From the NCBI GenBank assembly GCA_014896375.1, contig JADBKN010000046.1:1-64000 (forward strand): a DNA stretch of 64,000 nt, written 5' to 3'. This DNA is from Bacillota bacterium. GTDB taxonomy: Bacteria; Bacillota; Sulfobacillia; RBS10-35; Bu92. The notes beneath the pieces were generated by a model, which was not told where the DNA came from, searched no databases, and was given only the letters and a program-made list of their open reading frames with translations. Position 1 is the stretch's first letter. Every line of letters starts with the position of its first letter. Positions 16,147-23,854 of this stretch are shown piece after piece. A program made the position numbers and the translations under genes.

Positions 16147-17409
16147 TCACTCCCAAGCGGCGAAGAACCGCTTGAGGCGGCGCATGCCCTCCTCGATACG
16201 CTCCATCGATGTCGCGTAGCTGAGCCTCAGCGCGCCGGGGACGCCGAAGCCCTCGCCCGGCACCACGGCCACGCCGGCTTCCACGAGGATCGCCTCGGCC
16301 AGCTCGTCCGTCGTGTGGAAGACGCGCCGGGCGGCGCCGCCCTCACGCGGCGCTGCCGCGCACTCCGCACCCGCCGTCGCCGCTGCACCCGCCCGCTCCC
16401 GGCCGAGGTACGCCCGCACGTCGACGAACACGTAGAACGCCCCCTCCGGCAGCGGCACGAAGAGGCCCGGGATCTCGTTCAGCGCCGCGCACATGGCCCG
16501 GCGGCGCTCGTCGAAGGTGCGCACCATCGCGGCGACCGGCTCGTCCGGGCCGCGCAGGGCGCCGAGCGCCGCCATCTGGCTCACGGAGGAGGCGCCGGAC
16601 GTCAGCTGCGTCTGGATCGTGAGCATGGCCGCCGTGAGGGCGGCGTCCGCGCAGGCGGTGTAGCCGATGCGCCATCCTGTCATGGCGTAGGCCTTCGACA
16701 TGCCGTTGACGACGACCGTGCGCCGGTACGCGTCCTCGCTGAACGTGGCCGGGCTGACGTGGCGCGCGCCGTCGTAGACGAGGCGCTCGTAGATCTCGTC
16801 CGAGATCACCCAGAGGTCGTGCTCCTTCGCGAGGTCCATGAGGGCGCGCAGCTCTGGCTCCGTGTACACGGCGCCGCTCGGGTTGTTGGGGCTGTTGAGG
16901 ACGATCGCCTTCGTCCGCGGCGTGACGGCCGCCGCCACGCGCTCCACACGAGGGTGGTAGCGGTCCTCCGCCTCCGTGGGCACGACGACCGGCCGCGCCC
17001 CCACGAGCTTGACCTGCTCCGGGTAGCTCACCCAGTAGGGCGCGAGGAGGATGACTTCGTCGCCCTCCTCGCAGATGGCGGCGAGCGCCTGGAAGATGGA
17101 TTGCTTCGCGCCGTTCGAGACGACGATGTCCTGCGGCCGGTAGACGAGGCCCTGGTCGCGGCGCAGCTTCTCGCAGATCGCCTGCCGCAGGCGCAGGTCG
17201 CCGGCGGCGGCCGTGTACTTGGTGAAGCCTTCGTCGATGGCCGCCTTGGCGGCCTCATTGGCGGCCGGCACCGAGGGGAAGTCCGGCTCGCCCACGCTGA
17301 AGCTCACGATGTCGTGGCCCGCGGCCACGAGCTCCTTGGTGCGGCTGTCCAGGGAGACGGTCGGGGACGCGCTGATGGTCCTGGCGCGCCAGGAGAGCGG
17401 GCGGGTCAT
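16147..17409 (-). CDS. pyridoxal-phosphate aminotransferase, aspartate (AT-Ib) type
   Basis: A fold-type I aminotransferase of 420 residues. The PLP lysine lies in VVVNGMSKAYAMTGWRIGY (about residue 240), the N-terminal substrate loop is SVGEPDFPSVPAA, and SPNNPSGAVYTEPEL carries the PLP-ring Asn. An Ala/Gly-rich insertion of about 28 residues (around GAAATAGAECAAAPREGG) interrupts the small domain and is not typical of the family. Aspartate aminotransferase is most likely, but alanine or aromatic substrates cannot be excluded. It diverges from the M32 gene, with a 183-base gap. Confidence 0.9.
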   Translation of the reverse strand: MTRPLSWRARTISASPTVSLDSRTKELVAAGHDIVSFSVGEPDFPSVPAANEAAKAAIDEGFTKYTAAAGDLRLRQAICEKLRRDQGLVYRPQDIVVSNGAKQSIFQALAAICEEGDEVILLAPYWVSYPEQVKLVGARPVVVPTEAEDRYHPRVERVAAAVTPRTKAIVLNSPNNPSGAVYTEPELRALMDLAKEHDLWVISDEIYERLVYDGARHVSPATFSEDAYRRTVVVNGMSKAYAMTGWRIGYTACADAALTAAMLTIQTQLTSGASSVSQMAALGALRGPDEPVAAMVRTFDERRRAMCAALNEIPGLFVPLPEGAFYVFVDVRAYLGRERAGAAATAGAECAAAPREGGAARRVFHTTDELAEAILVEAGVAVVPGEGFGVPGALRLSYATSMERIEEGMRRLKRFFAAWE

Positions 17410-17592
17410 GGCGTCGCTCCTCTTCGTGGGATGATGGGGTTCGTCGGTCTGATCCTAATGTACTGTCTGGGCGGGGCAATTCCACAGGGGGCGCGCCCGG
17501 CCCCAGGCCCGGCGGCGAGGCGCGGCAGGAGTGGCGCGCCACAGGTGTCGAAGCAAAGGACGTAACCCAATTCTGATACGGGAGAGAAGCCG

Positions 17593-19095
17593 TTGAACGA
17601 GAAGCTGCAGCGCATGTTGGAACTCTACCGCGAAGTCAGCCACCTCGCGATGGCCGCCGGCCTTTTGGATTGGGACCAGCAGTGCTACATGCCCCCGGGC
17701 GGCGCCGCGCTGCGCGCGGAGCAGCTGGCCACTTTGGCCAAGCTGGCCCACGAGCGCCTCACTTCCCCGGAGATGGGCCAGCTCCTGGATGAGCTCGAGC
17801 CTTGGGCGGCGTCCCTGGACCCCGACTCCTTTGAGGCGAGCGTCGTGCGCGTCGCCCGGCGCGAGTACGACCGCGCCACACGCATCCCGGCGGAGCTGGA
17901 GGCGGAGTTTTCCCGCGCGGCCTCGGCCGGTTTCGCCGCGTGGGCGGAGGCGCGCCAGGCCGGGGACTTCCGCATCTTCGCGCCGAAGCTGGAACGCCTC
18001 GTGCAGCTGACCATCGAGCGCGCAGAGGCGCTGGGCTACGAGGAGCGGCGCTACGACGCGCTCCTCAACCTCTTCGAGCCCGGCAGCCGCACGAGCCAGG
18101 TGCAGGCGCTCTTTCAGCAGCTGAAGGAGGGCCTCGTGCCGCTCGTGCACGCCGTCGCGGAGCGCGTGGACCGCGTGAAGAACGACTTCCTCTTCGGCGG
18201 CTACGATGAGCGCAAGCAGTGGGACTTCGGCGTGCGGCTTCTCAAGGCCATCGGCTTCGACTTCCAACGGGGGCGCCAGGACCGTTCGGAGCACCCCTTC
18301 ACGGTCGGTTTCGGCTCGGGCGATGTGCGCCTCACCACGCGCTTCCAGCCGTATCTCGGGTCGGCGCTCTTCGGCACACTGCACGAGGGGGGCCACGGCC
18401 TGTATGAGCAGGGCATTCCCCCGGAGTTCGCCGGCACCCCGGTGGGCTCCGCCGCCTCCTTCGGCGTGCACGAGTCGCAGTCGCGGCTGTGGGAGAATCT
18501 CGTCGGCCGCTCGCGCGCATTCTGGCGGCATTTCTATCCGGAGCTGCAGGCGCTCTTCCCGGAGCGGCTGGGAGAGGTCGACCTGGACACCTTCTACGCC
18601 GCCATCAACCGCGTGGAGCCGTCCCTCATCCGCGTCGAGGCCGACGAGCTCACGTACAACCTGCACATCTTTTTGCGTTTCGACCTGGAACTGAAGCTGA
18701 TCGAAGGCGACCTCAAGGTGGCCGACCTGCCGGAGGCCTGGCGCGCCGGCATGCGTGAGCTCCTCGGCCGCGCGCCGGAGAACGACCGCGACGGCGTCAT
18801 GCAGGACGTGCACTGGAGCCAGGGCGCCTTCGGCTACTTCCCGTCCTACACGCTGGGCAACGTGCTGTCCGTGCAGCTCTTTGAGAAGGCCAAGGAGGAG
18901 CGGCCGGACATCCCACAGGAGATCGAGCGCGGCGAGTTCGCGGGCCTCCTCGGCTGGATGCGGGAGCGCATCCACCGGCACGGCGGCAAGTTCACCGGCA
19001 CGGAGCTCATCGTGCGGGCGACGGGCCGCGAGGCCGACGCCGCCCCGTATCTGCGCTACCTGCGCGAAAAGTACGAGGAGATCTACGGGCTGTGA
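17593..19095 (+). CDS. M32 family carboxypeptidase (Taq type)
   Basis: A 500-residue zinc carboxypeptidase of thermophiles and Bacilli. The zinc motif is in FGTLHEGGHGLYEQGIP, followed by VHESQSRLWENLVGRS with the third ligand Glu, and the N-terminus shows the family's LLDWDQQCYMPPGG. TTG 17593 has GGGAGAG upstream. It probably removes C-terminal residues from peptides in the cytoplasm. Its stop overlaps the next gene's GTG start by 3 bases. Confidence 0.95.
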   Translation: MNEKLQRMLELYREVSHLAMAAGLLDWDQQCYMPPGGAALRAEQLATLAKLAHERLTSPEMGQLLDELEPWAASLDPDSFEASVVRVARREYDRATRIPAELEAEFSRAASAGFAAWAEARQAGDFRIFAPKLERLVQLTIERAEALGYEERRYDALLNLFEPGSRTSQVQALFQQLKEGLVPLVHAVAERVDRVKNDFLFGGYDERKQWDFGVRLLKAIGFDFQRGRQDRSEHPFTVGFGSGDVRLTTRFQPYLGSALFGTLHEGGHGLYEQGIPPEFAGTPVGSAASFGVHESQSRLWENLVGRSRAFWRHFYPELQALFPERLGEVDLDTFYAAINRVEPSLIRVEADELTYNLHIFLRFDLELKLIEGDLKVADLPEAWRAGMRELLGRAPENDRDGVMQDVHWSQGAFGYFPSYTLGNVLSVQLFEKAKEERPDIPQEIERGEFAGLLGWMRERIHRHGGKFTGTELIVRATGREADAAPYLRYLREKYEEIYGL

Positions 19096-19763
19096 GCGGA
19101 GCGCCGGCGCGGGCGGTGGTGGCGTGGAGCGGCGGCAAGGACAGCGCGCTCGCGCTTTGGGAGGCACGGCGGCGCGGCTGGCCCGTCGCCGGCCTCCTGA
19201 CCACCGTGACGCAGCCGTATGACCGCATCAGCATGCACGGCGTGCGCACGTCCCTCCTGGATGCCCAGGCGCGCGCGCTGGGGCTGCCCTGCACGCGCGT
19301 CGAGATCCCGCCGGACTGTCCGAACGACGTGTACGAGGAACGCATGGGCCGGGCGCTCGTGCGGTTGCGGGAAGAGGGCGTCGACGCCGTCGTGTTCGGA
19401 GACCTTTTTCTTGAGGACATCCGCGCGTACCGCGAGCGCCAGATGGAGGGCAGCGGCCTGCGGCCTCTCTTCCCGCTCTGGGGCCGCAATACAGCGGCTT
19501 TGGCGCGGGAGTTCCTGGCCGCCGGCTTCCGTGCCGTCGTGGTGACGGTGGATCCGCGCCAGCTGGACCCTCGTTTCGCGGGGCGCGAGTACGACGCGGA
19601 CTTTCTCGCCGAGCTGCCGCCGGGCGTGGATCCCTGCGGGGAGCGCGGCGAGTTCCACACCTTCGTGTACGCCGGGCCGATCTTCCCGGCGCCCGTGCCG
19701 GTGCGGCGCGGCGAGGTCGTGGAGCGCGGCGGGTTCGTCTTCGCGGACCTCGTTCCGGAGTGA
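19092..19763 (+). CDS. Dph6-like PP-loop ATP pyrophosphatase (diphthine-ammonia ligase family)
   Basis: A 223-residue adenylating enzyme. The PP-loop SGGKDSALALW is near residue 13; the family-typical GVRTSLLDAQARALGLP, VVFGDLFLEDIRAYRERQ and GVDPCGERGEFHTFVYAGP follow. In eukaryotes and archaea the family makes diphthamide, but bacteria lack diphthamide on EF-G, so the bacterial substrate is unknown. It is translationally coupled to the M32 peptidase. The 157 bases after it hold nothing recognisable. Confidence 0.85.
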   Translation: MSGAPARAVVAWSGGKDSALALWEARRRGWPVAGLLTTVTQPYDRISMHGVRTSLLDAQARALGLPCTRVEIPPDCPNDVYEERMGRALVRLREEGVDAVVFGDLFLEDIRAYRERQMEGSGLRPLFPLWGRNTAALAREFLAAGFRAVVVTVDPRQLDPRFAGREYDADFLAELPPGVDPCGERGEFHTFVYAGPIFPAPVPVRRGEVVERGGFVFADLVPE

Positions 19764-19920
19764 TCGTGCCCGGCGGTGACCGCCCGAAGGGCGCGCCGGA
19801 CCCGGACCGCGGCCAGGAGCCTGCGAAGGCGCGGAAGCGTGAGCGCGGCGAGGAGCGCGCGGCGGCGCGCCGCGGGCCTTCCGCGACGCGCCGCGCTCCC
19901 CGCCGCCGGGCGGAGGGCTC

Positions 19921-20259
19921 TCAGCCGCGGGGCGGCTGCGCGCCGTTCGCCAGCTGCTCCTCGGCCAGGCGGATCAGGCGGCGCACCATCTGCCCGCCGA
20001 TGTGCCCCCCCAGATAGCCGGCCTGCCGCGCCGTGAGCTCGCCGTTGTAGCCGCGCTGCAGCGGCACGCCGAGCTCCTGCGCCAACTCGAACTTGAGATC
20101 CTCGTACCGGCGGCCCGCTGCGAACGCGGAGGCGCCGCCCTCGCCGGGCGCAAGCTCCTCAGAAGCCTCGAAGTCGAGCGGCCGCCCCAGGAGTTCCGCC
20201 GTCACCTGGTATTTCAACTGGTCCAAAGGGCGTCCGATCAGCGTCGCGTTGTTCGCCAC
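19921..20259 (-). CDS. alpha/beta-type small acid-soluble spore protein, extended form
   Basis: A DNA-binding spore coat-core protein that protects spore DNA. The C-terminal part is a clear SASP: YEDLKFELAQELGVPLQ (with the germination-protease cleavage motif FELAQELG) and GGHIGGQMVRRLIRLAEEQL. At 112 residues it is longer than the usual 60-75, because the N-terminus begins like a SASP (MANN..., then PLDQLKYQVTAELLG) and breaks off before the second conserved block. GTG 20259 has GGAGGTG 8 bases upstream. A sigma-G-like -10 lies at 20279-20285. Confidence 0.92.
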   Translation of the reverse strand: MANNATLIGRPLDQLKYQVTAELLGRPLDFEASEELAPGEGGASAFAAGRRYEDLKFELAQELGVPLQRGYNGELTARQAGYLGGHIGGQMVRRLIRLAEEQLANGAQPPRG

Positions 20260-20278
20260 GTCGCTTCACCTCCGTCGT

Positions 20279-20285
20279 TAGCATG
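20279..20285 (-). promoter_or_regulatory. sigma-G/F-like -10 box of SASP gene
   Basis: On the minus strand CATGCTA matches the forespore CATNNTA -10 exactly, about 20 bases before the GTG. The expected -35 (GNATR) is not well matched at 17-18 bases spacing, so this rests on the -10 and the gene type. Confidence 0.4.
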
Positions 20286-20353
20286 GGACGGCGCGCGCAT
20301 GCGCAAACTAGTGAACTCGCGCCATGGCAACGCTGGCGAAAGTTTGCGCGCGA

Positions 20354-21010
20354 TCAGCTCGCGTCACCCTCGAAGGCCCGGCGCCGGATTTCGGCCGCCG
20401 CCCGTTCAGGATCGCCGGCGCGCATGATCGCCGAAACCACCGCGAGCCCGGCAAGGCCGGCGGCGATCAACTCCCGGGCGTTTTCGGCGTCCACTCCTCC
20501 GATGGCCACGGCCGGCCCAGGGCGGAACGCGCGGGCCACCCGGGCCGTGCCCTCCACGCCCAACGGCGCGGCGGCATCCGGCTTCGTGGCCGTGGCGCGG
20601 ACGGGACCGACGCCGACGTAGTCCGCGCCGGCGGCTCTCGCGGCGCGCGCCTGCTCCTCCGTGTCCACCGAAAGGCCGATCACGAACCCTTCGCCGGCGA
20701 CTTGCCGGGCGATGCGGCGGGCCTCGGGGACGGGGAGGTCCGTCTGGCCGAGGTGGACGCCGTCCGCGCCGGAGGCCAGGGCCACGTCGAGGCGGTCGTT
20801 CACGATGAAGAGAACGCCGCGTTCGCGGCACAGGGCCGCCAGCCGCCGGGCCTCCTCCCACATGGGGCGGCCGTCCGCCCCTTTCACCCGCAACTGCACA
20901 GCCGTCACGCCGCCCCGGATGGCGGCCGCGACGACCGTCGCGAGGTCCCGGCCGCCGGCCAGGCCGTGGTCGGTGACGAGGTATAGGCGCAACCGTTCCG
21001 CCAGCGTCAC
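20354..21010 (-). CDS. thiE: thiamine-phosphate synthase
   Basis: Joins HMP-PP and thiazole phosphate to thiamine phosphate. At 218 residues it is the full family length, with [48 protein letters not shown], and [19 protein letters not shown] 21010 overlaps the stop of the thiM fragment by 3 bases. It is the only intact gene of the riboswitch-controlled thiamine locus. Confidence 0.94.
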   Translation of the reverse strand: MTLAERLRLYLVTDHGLAGGRDLATVVAAAIRGGVTAVQLRVKGADGRPMWEEARRLAALCRERGVLFIVNDRLDVALASGADGVHLGQTDLPVPEARRIARQVAGEGFVIGLSVDTEEQARAARAAGADYVGVGPVRATATKPDAAAPLGVEGTARVARAFRPGPAVAIGGVDAENARELIAAGLAGLAVVSAIMRAGDPERAAAEIRRRAFEGDAS

Positions 21011-21250
21011 GCCCGCGCTGCCTCCACTTCAATACGCGCCCCGGCTGAAGCCGATTGGGGCGTGAGCCGGAAGAGCTCGTCGAAGAGGCGCGGCTGCAGG
21101 GTGCCTGGCCCGGCGGCGCCGGCGGCCGCCAGCTCCGCGGCCCAGCCGTAGCACGCCAGCGCGGCCGCGGCGCCTTCCCACGGGTCCGGAGCCACGGCCA
21201 GAAACGCCGCCACGACAGATGTGGCCATGCAACCGGCGCCCGCGACCTCG
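21007..21250 (-). pseudogene. thiM: 3' fragment of hydroxyethylthiazole kinase
   Basis: Only the last 80 or so residues remain: [20 protein letters not shown] (the VTGTGCM active-site region) through [20 protein letters not shown] to [10 protein letters not shown]. The first two thirds, with the thiazole-binding residues, are gone. The fragment joins directly, in a different frame, to the ABC ATPase fragment upstream. The junction lies within 21235-21258, where both reading frames still look homologous to their families. Confidence 0.82.
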
Positions 21251-21596
21251 CGGTGCGCGCAGGCACGCCTCGCACCATGAGACCGAGCGCGGCGTTGTCG
21301 AGGACGGACTTCCACGGGAGCAAGAGGTCGCGCTGGGGCATATACCCGACGACGCCCAGACGCTGCGCTTGCGGCCGCCCATCCAGCGCCACGGCGCCGG
21401 CCTCCGGGCTCAGGAGGCCCGCGAGGATGCGCAAGAGCGTGCTCTTGCCGCAGCCGCTCGGCCCGAGGATGGCGAGGAACTCGCCTTCATCCAGAGAGAG
21501 GTCGATGCCATGGAGGACGGGCAGGACGTCCGCACCTCGCCCGTACGCGAACGAGATGCCCCGAGCCTCAAGGGCGGGCGGGCGGTTCCGGGACAT
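21251..21596 (-). pseudogene. 5' fragment of ABC transporter ATPase (ThiZ-like)
   Basis: From ATG 21596 (GGGGAGG upstream) the frame encodes about 115 residues of a nitrate/taurine/thiamine-type ABC ATPase. It has Walker [19 protein letters not shown] and Q-loop [18 protein letters not shown]. The signature, Walker B and H-loop are missing; after [11 protein letters not shown] the frame runs out of register into the thiM/thiE region. It lies directly behind a TPP riboswitch, which supports a former role in uptake of a thiamine precursor. Confidence 0.85.
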
Positions 21597-21641
21597 GAAA
21601 ACGCCTCCCCTGGGATGGGGAGGGCGCACGCGAGCTCGAAC

Positions 21642-21665
21642 AAAAACGGCCCCCAAGGGGGGCCG
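21642..21665 (-). terminator. riboswitch expression-platform terminator
   Basis: An 8-bp stem (21647-21654 with 21658-21665) is followed on the minus strand by TTTTT (21642-21646), between the TPP aptamer and the thiZ' start. It is expected to form when TPP is bound. Confidence 0.85.
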
Positions 21666-21675
21666 GCTCTATTCT

Positions 21676-21768
21676 TGTTCCCTTCCCTGCGCTGGCATTA
21701 CCCAGATCAGGTGGTGAGGGTCTGCGCCGCCACAGGCGGCGCACTCTCAGCGTGACGCTCCCCTAGGT
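21676..21768 (-). promoter_or_regulatory. TPP riboswitch (THI box)
   Basis: Minus-strand RNA holds the conserved blocks in order: TAGGGGAGC, GCTGAGAGTGCG, a variable GC hairpin, GACCCTC, ACCTGATCTGGGTAATGCCA, and the closing GCGCAGGGAAG. It controls the broken thiZ'-'thiM-thiE unit by transcription termination. Confidence 0.95.
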
Positions 21769-21770
21769 GT

Positions 21771-21934
21771 GACCATCATACTTCAGTGCATGGCGGAGGG
21801 CAACGGGGGCGAGCGTGGCGGCACACGATTTGTTGATGCATGGCGCCGCAGCCCATATGCCTTCTTGATGCGTGCCATGCGCATAATAGGCGCCGATAGC
21901 CTGTCCAGCGTCCAACGGGAGGCGACGAGGGGTC
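21771..21934. other. upstream region of kdp operon
   Basis: This stretch between the TPP riboswitch and the first kdp small gene should contain the kdp promoter and the KdpE site. Candidates such as TTGTTG with CATATG (18-base spacing, about 21827-21856) or CATAAT near 21890 are weak. A minus-strand frame over it has no ribosome site. Confidence 0.4.
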
Positions 21935-22024
21935 GTGACTGATGCAGTATACCTCGCGGTGATTGCGTTCTTCTTCGCCTCGTGCAGGGCGTTCATCCGC
22001 TTGTGCGACAGGCTTGGCGGGTGA
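21935..22024 (+). CDS. small kdp-associated membrane protein, 29 aa
   Basis: A 30-codon frame starting GTG 21935: VTDAVYLAVIAFFFASC and then RAFIRLCDRLGG. It is one hydrophobic helix with a positively charged, cytoplasmic-type end. It ends 7 bases before kdpF. Similar tiny proteins are often found just before kdpF in other bacteria, usually unannotated. Purine-rich GGGAGG and GAGGGG lie at 21917-21932. Its role is unknown; stabilising or regulating the Kdp complex is an inference from position. Confidence 0.6.
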   Translation: MTDAVYLAVIAFFFASCRAFIRLCDRLGG

Positions 22025-22031
22025 TCCAGCC

Positions 22032-22115
22032 ATGGAGGCCCTTGCGGCTGTGCTCGCAGCCGGCCTGTTCGTATACCTGCTCATCTTCCTCTTGAAACCG
22101 GAGGCCTTCGAATGA
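22032..22115 (+). CDS. kdpF: potassium-transporting ATPase small subunit KdpF
   Basis: A 27-residue single-helix peptide: MEALAAVLAAGLFVYLLIFL then a Lys-Pro-Glu tail. Length, the LLKPE ending and position directly before kdpA match KdpF, which stabilises the KdpABC complex in the membrane. Its stop overlaps the kdpA ATG by 2-3 bases. Confidence 0.88.
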   Translation: MEALAAVLAAGLFVYLLIFLLKPEAFE

Positions 22116-23854
22116 TGTTCGCCGCCGTCATCCACGGCGCCTCCGTGATCGCTGCGGCGCTGGCGATCGCGTGGCCGCTTGGACGATACATCGCACGTGT
22201 GTTCCGCGGAGACCGAACGACGCTGCACGGCGTCCTGCACCCCATCGAACGAGCGTGCTACCGAATGTGCCGGATCGATCCCGCCGCGGAAATGACGTGG
22301 TCGGCCTACGCAACGGCAACCGTCCTCTTTGGCGCGGTGAGTGTGACCGGGCTCTACCTGTTGCAACGCGTTCAAGGGAACCTGCCTCTGAACCCCCTTC
22401 ACCTGTCCGCGGTACGCCCCGATCTGGCGTTCAACACTGCCGTCTCGTTCGTTACGAACACCAACTGGCAGGCTTATGTGGGTGAGCAGACCATGAGCAC
22501 GCTCACCCAGATGACAGGCTTGGCCGTGCAGAATTTCGCCTCTGCCGCAACCGGCCTTGCTGTGGCGGTGGCGCTGATACGCGGCCTGACGCGTCGTGAG
22601 GCCGCCACCCTGGGGAACTTTTGGGTGGACCTGACGCGCTCGGTCCTATATGTGCTGCTGCCACTGGCGCTGCTGTTCGCGCTTATCCTGGTCTCGCAGG
22701 GCGTGGTGCAGACGTTCGGGGGGCCTGTGGAGGCCCATCTGCTCAACCCTCCCCAGGGGGCCGGCCATGCGCCCACGGATATCCAAGTCATCCCGCGGGG
22801 TCCGGTCGCTTCCCAAGAGTCAATCAAGCTTCTTGGCACCAACGGAGGGGGATATTTCGGGGCCAATTCGGCCCACCCGTTCGAAAACCCCACCCCTTTC
22901 AGCAATTGGCTGGAAATGGTGGCTATGCTGGTGATCCCTTTTGCCCTGCCCTTTACGTTGGGTGAGTTCGCCGGGCACCGCCGGCATGCCTGGACTCTCT
23001 GGGTCGTGATGGCCACGCTGCTCTTCGTCGGCATGGGTGTTGCCGTGTGGTCGGAGGCGCAGGGGAACCCTCTTGTCGCCGAGGCTGGTGGCATGGACAA
23101 GGTCCCATCGCCAAACCTTGAGGGCAAGGAGGTGCGGTTCGGTCCCCTAGACTCTGCCCTATTTGCTGCAGTGACCACGGGTACGTCGACAGGAGCGGTC
23201 GACTCCTCTCACGATTCGTACACCCCCTTAGGGGGTCTGGTGCCCCTGTGGTTGATGCTGTTGGGCGAAGTGGCGCCTGGAGGTGTGGGGTCGGGCCTAT
23301 ACGGGATGCTCGTCATGGTGGTGATCGCCGTATTCGTGGCGGGCCTGATGGTGGGCCGTACACCGGAGTATCTAGGCAAGAAGATCGAGCCCTTTGAGAT
23401 GAAGATGGCCGCGCTCTACTTCCTCATTATGCCGGCCCTCATCCTCGTGGCTACGGCTCTGGCCTTAGTTACCCCCGAGGGTGCCAGGGGAATCACCAAT
23501 CCGGGCCCTCACGGGCTCAGCCAGGTGCTCTACGCGTTCACCTCGGCGGCCAACAACAACGGCAGTGCTTTTGCAGGCTTACTGGCTGACTCCACCTTCT
23601 ACAATACGGCCACCGGACTCATCATGTTCATGGGCCGGTTCTGGATGATGATCCCCGTTCTCGCCATGGCGGGTTCGTTGGCACGTAAGAAAGTGCGCCC
23701 CGTAACCGCGGGCACCCTGCCGCTCCACGGATTCCTCTTTGCAGGGTGGTTGCTAGCGGTGATCCTGATCGCCGGTGCGCTCAACTTCCTGCCCGTTCTT
23801 GCTCTTGGTCCGGTTGTGGAGCATCTGCTCATGGCGCAGGGGAGGTCGTTCTGA
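22112..23854 (+). CDS. kdpA: K+-transporting ATPase subunit A
   Basis: The K+-selective channel-like subunit (580 residues, about ten membrane helices). Selectivity-filter regions are recognisable, for example [42 protein letters not shown] and [17 protein letters not shown] 22112 or the adjacent ATG 22115 is the start, overlapping kdpF. The base composition is clearly lower in GC than the flanking aceE or met genes, with many A/T third positions, as in the whole kdp block. Confidence 0.97.
   Translation: MMFAAVIHGASVIAAALAIAWPLGRYIARVFRGDRTTLHGVLHPIERACYRMCRIDPAAEMTWSAYATATVLFGAVSVTGLYLLQRVQGNLPLNPLHLSAVRPDLAFNTAVSFVTNTNWQAYVGEQTMSTLTQMTGLAVQNFASAATGLAVAVALIRGLTRREAATLGNFWVDLTRSVLYVLLPLALLFALILVSQGVVQTFGGPVEAHLLNPPQGAGHAPTDIQVIPRGPVASQESIKLLGTNGGGYFGANSAHPFENPTPFSNWLEMVAMLVIPFALPFTLGEFAGHRRHAWTLWVVMATLLFVGMGVAVWSEAQGNPLVAEAGGMDKVPSPNLEGKEVRFGPLDSALFAAVTTGTSTGAVDSSHDSYTPLGGLVPLWLMLLGEVAPGGVGSGLYGMLVMVVIAVFVAGLMVGRTPEYLGKKIEPFEMKMAALYFLIMPALILVATALALVTPEGARGITNPGPHGLSQVLYAFTSAANNNGSAFAGLLADSTFYNTATGLIMFMGRFWMMIPVLAMAGSLARKKVRPVTAGTLPLHGFLFAGWLLAVILIAGALNFLPVLALGPVVEHLLMAQGRSF

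Noticed and set aside
19760-20017. Arg-rich plus-strand frame after the Dph6-like gene
   Set aside because: Highly basic low-complexity sequence running into the antisense of the spore protein; no ribosome site.
21771-21934. c-di-AMP (ydaO) riboswitch before kdp
   Set aside because: Some kdp operons have one, but the conserved ydaO blocks are not found here; KdpDE control is enough to explain regulation.
21763-21996. Small minus-strand frame of 77 codons before the TPP riboswitch
   Set aside because: No ribosome site, overlaps the small kdp gene, and shows no family resemblance.
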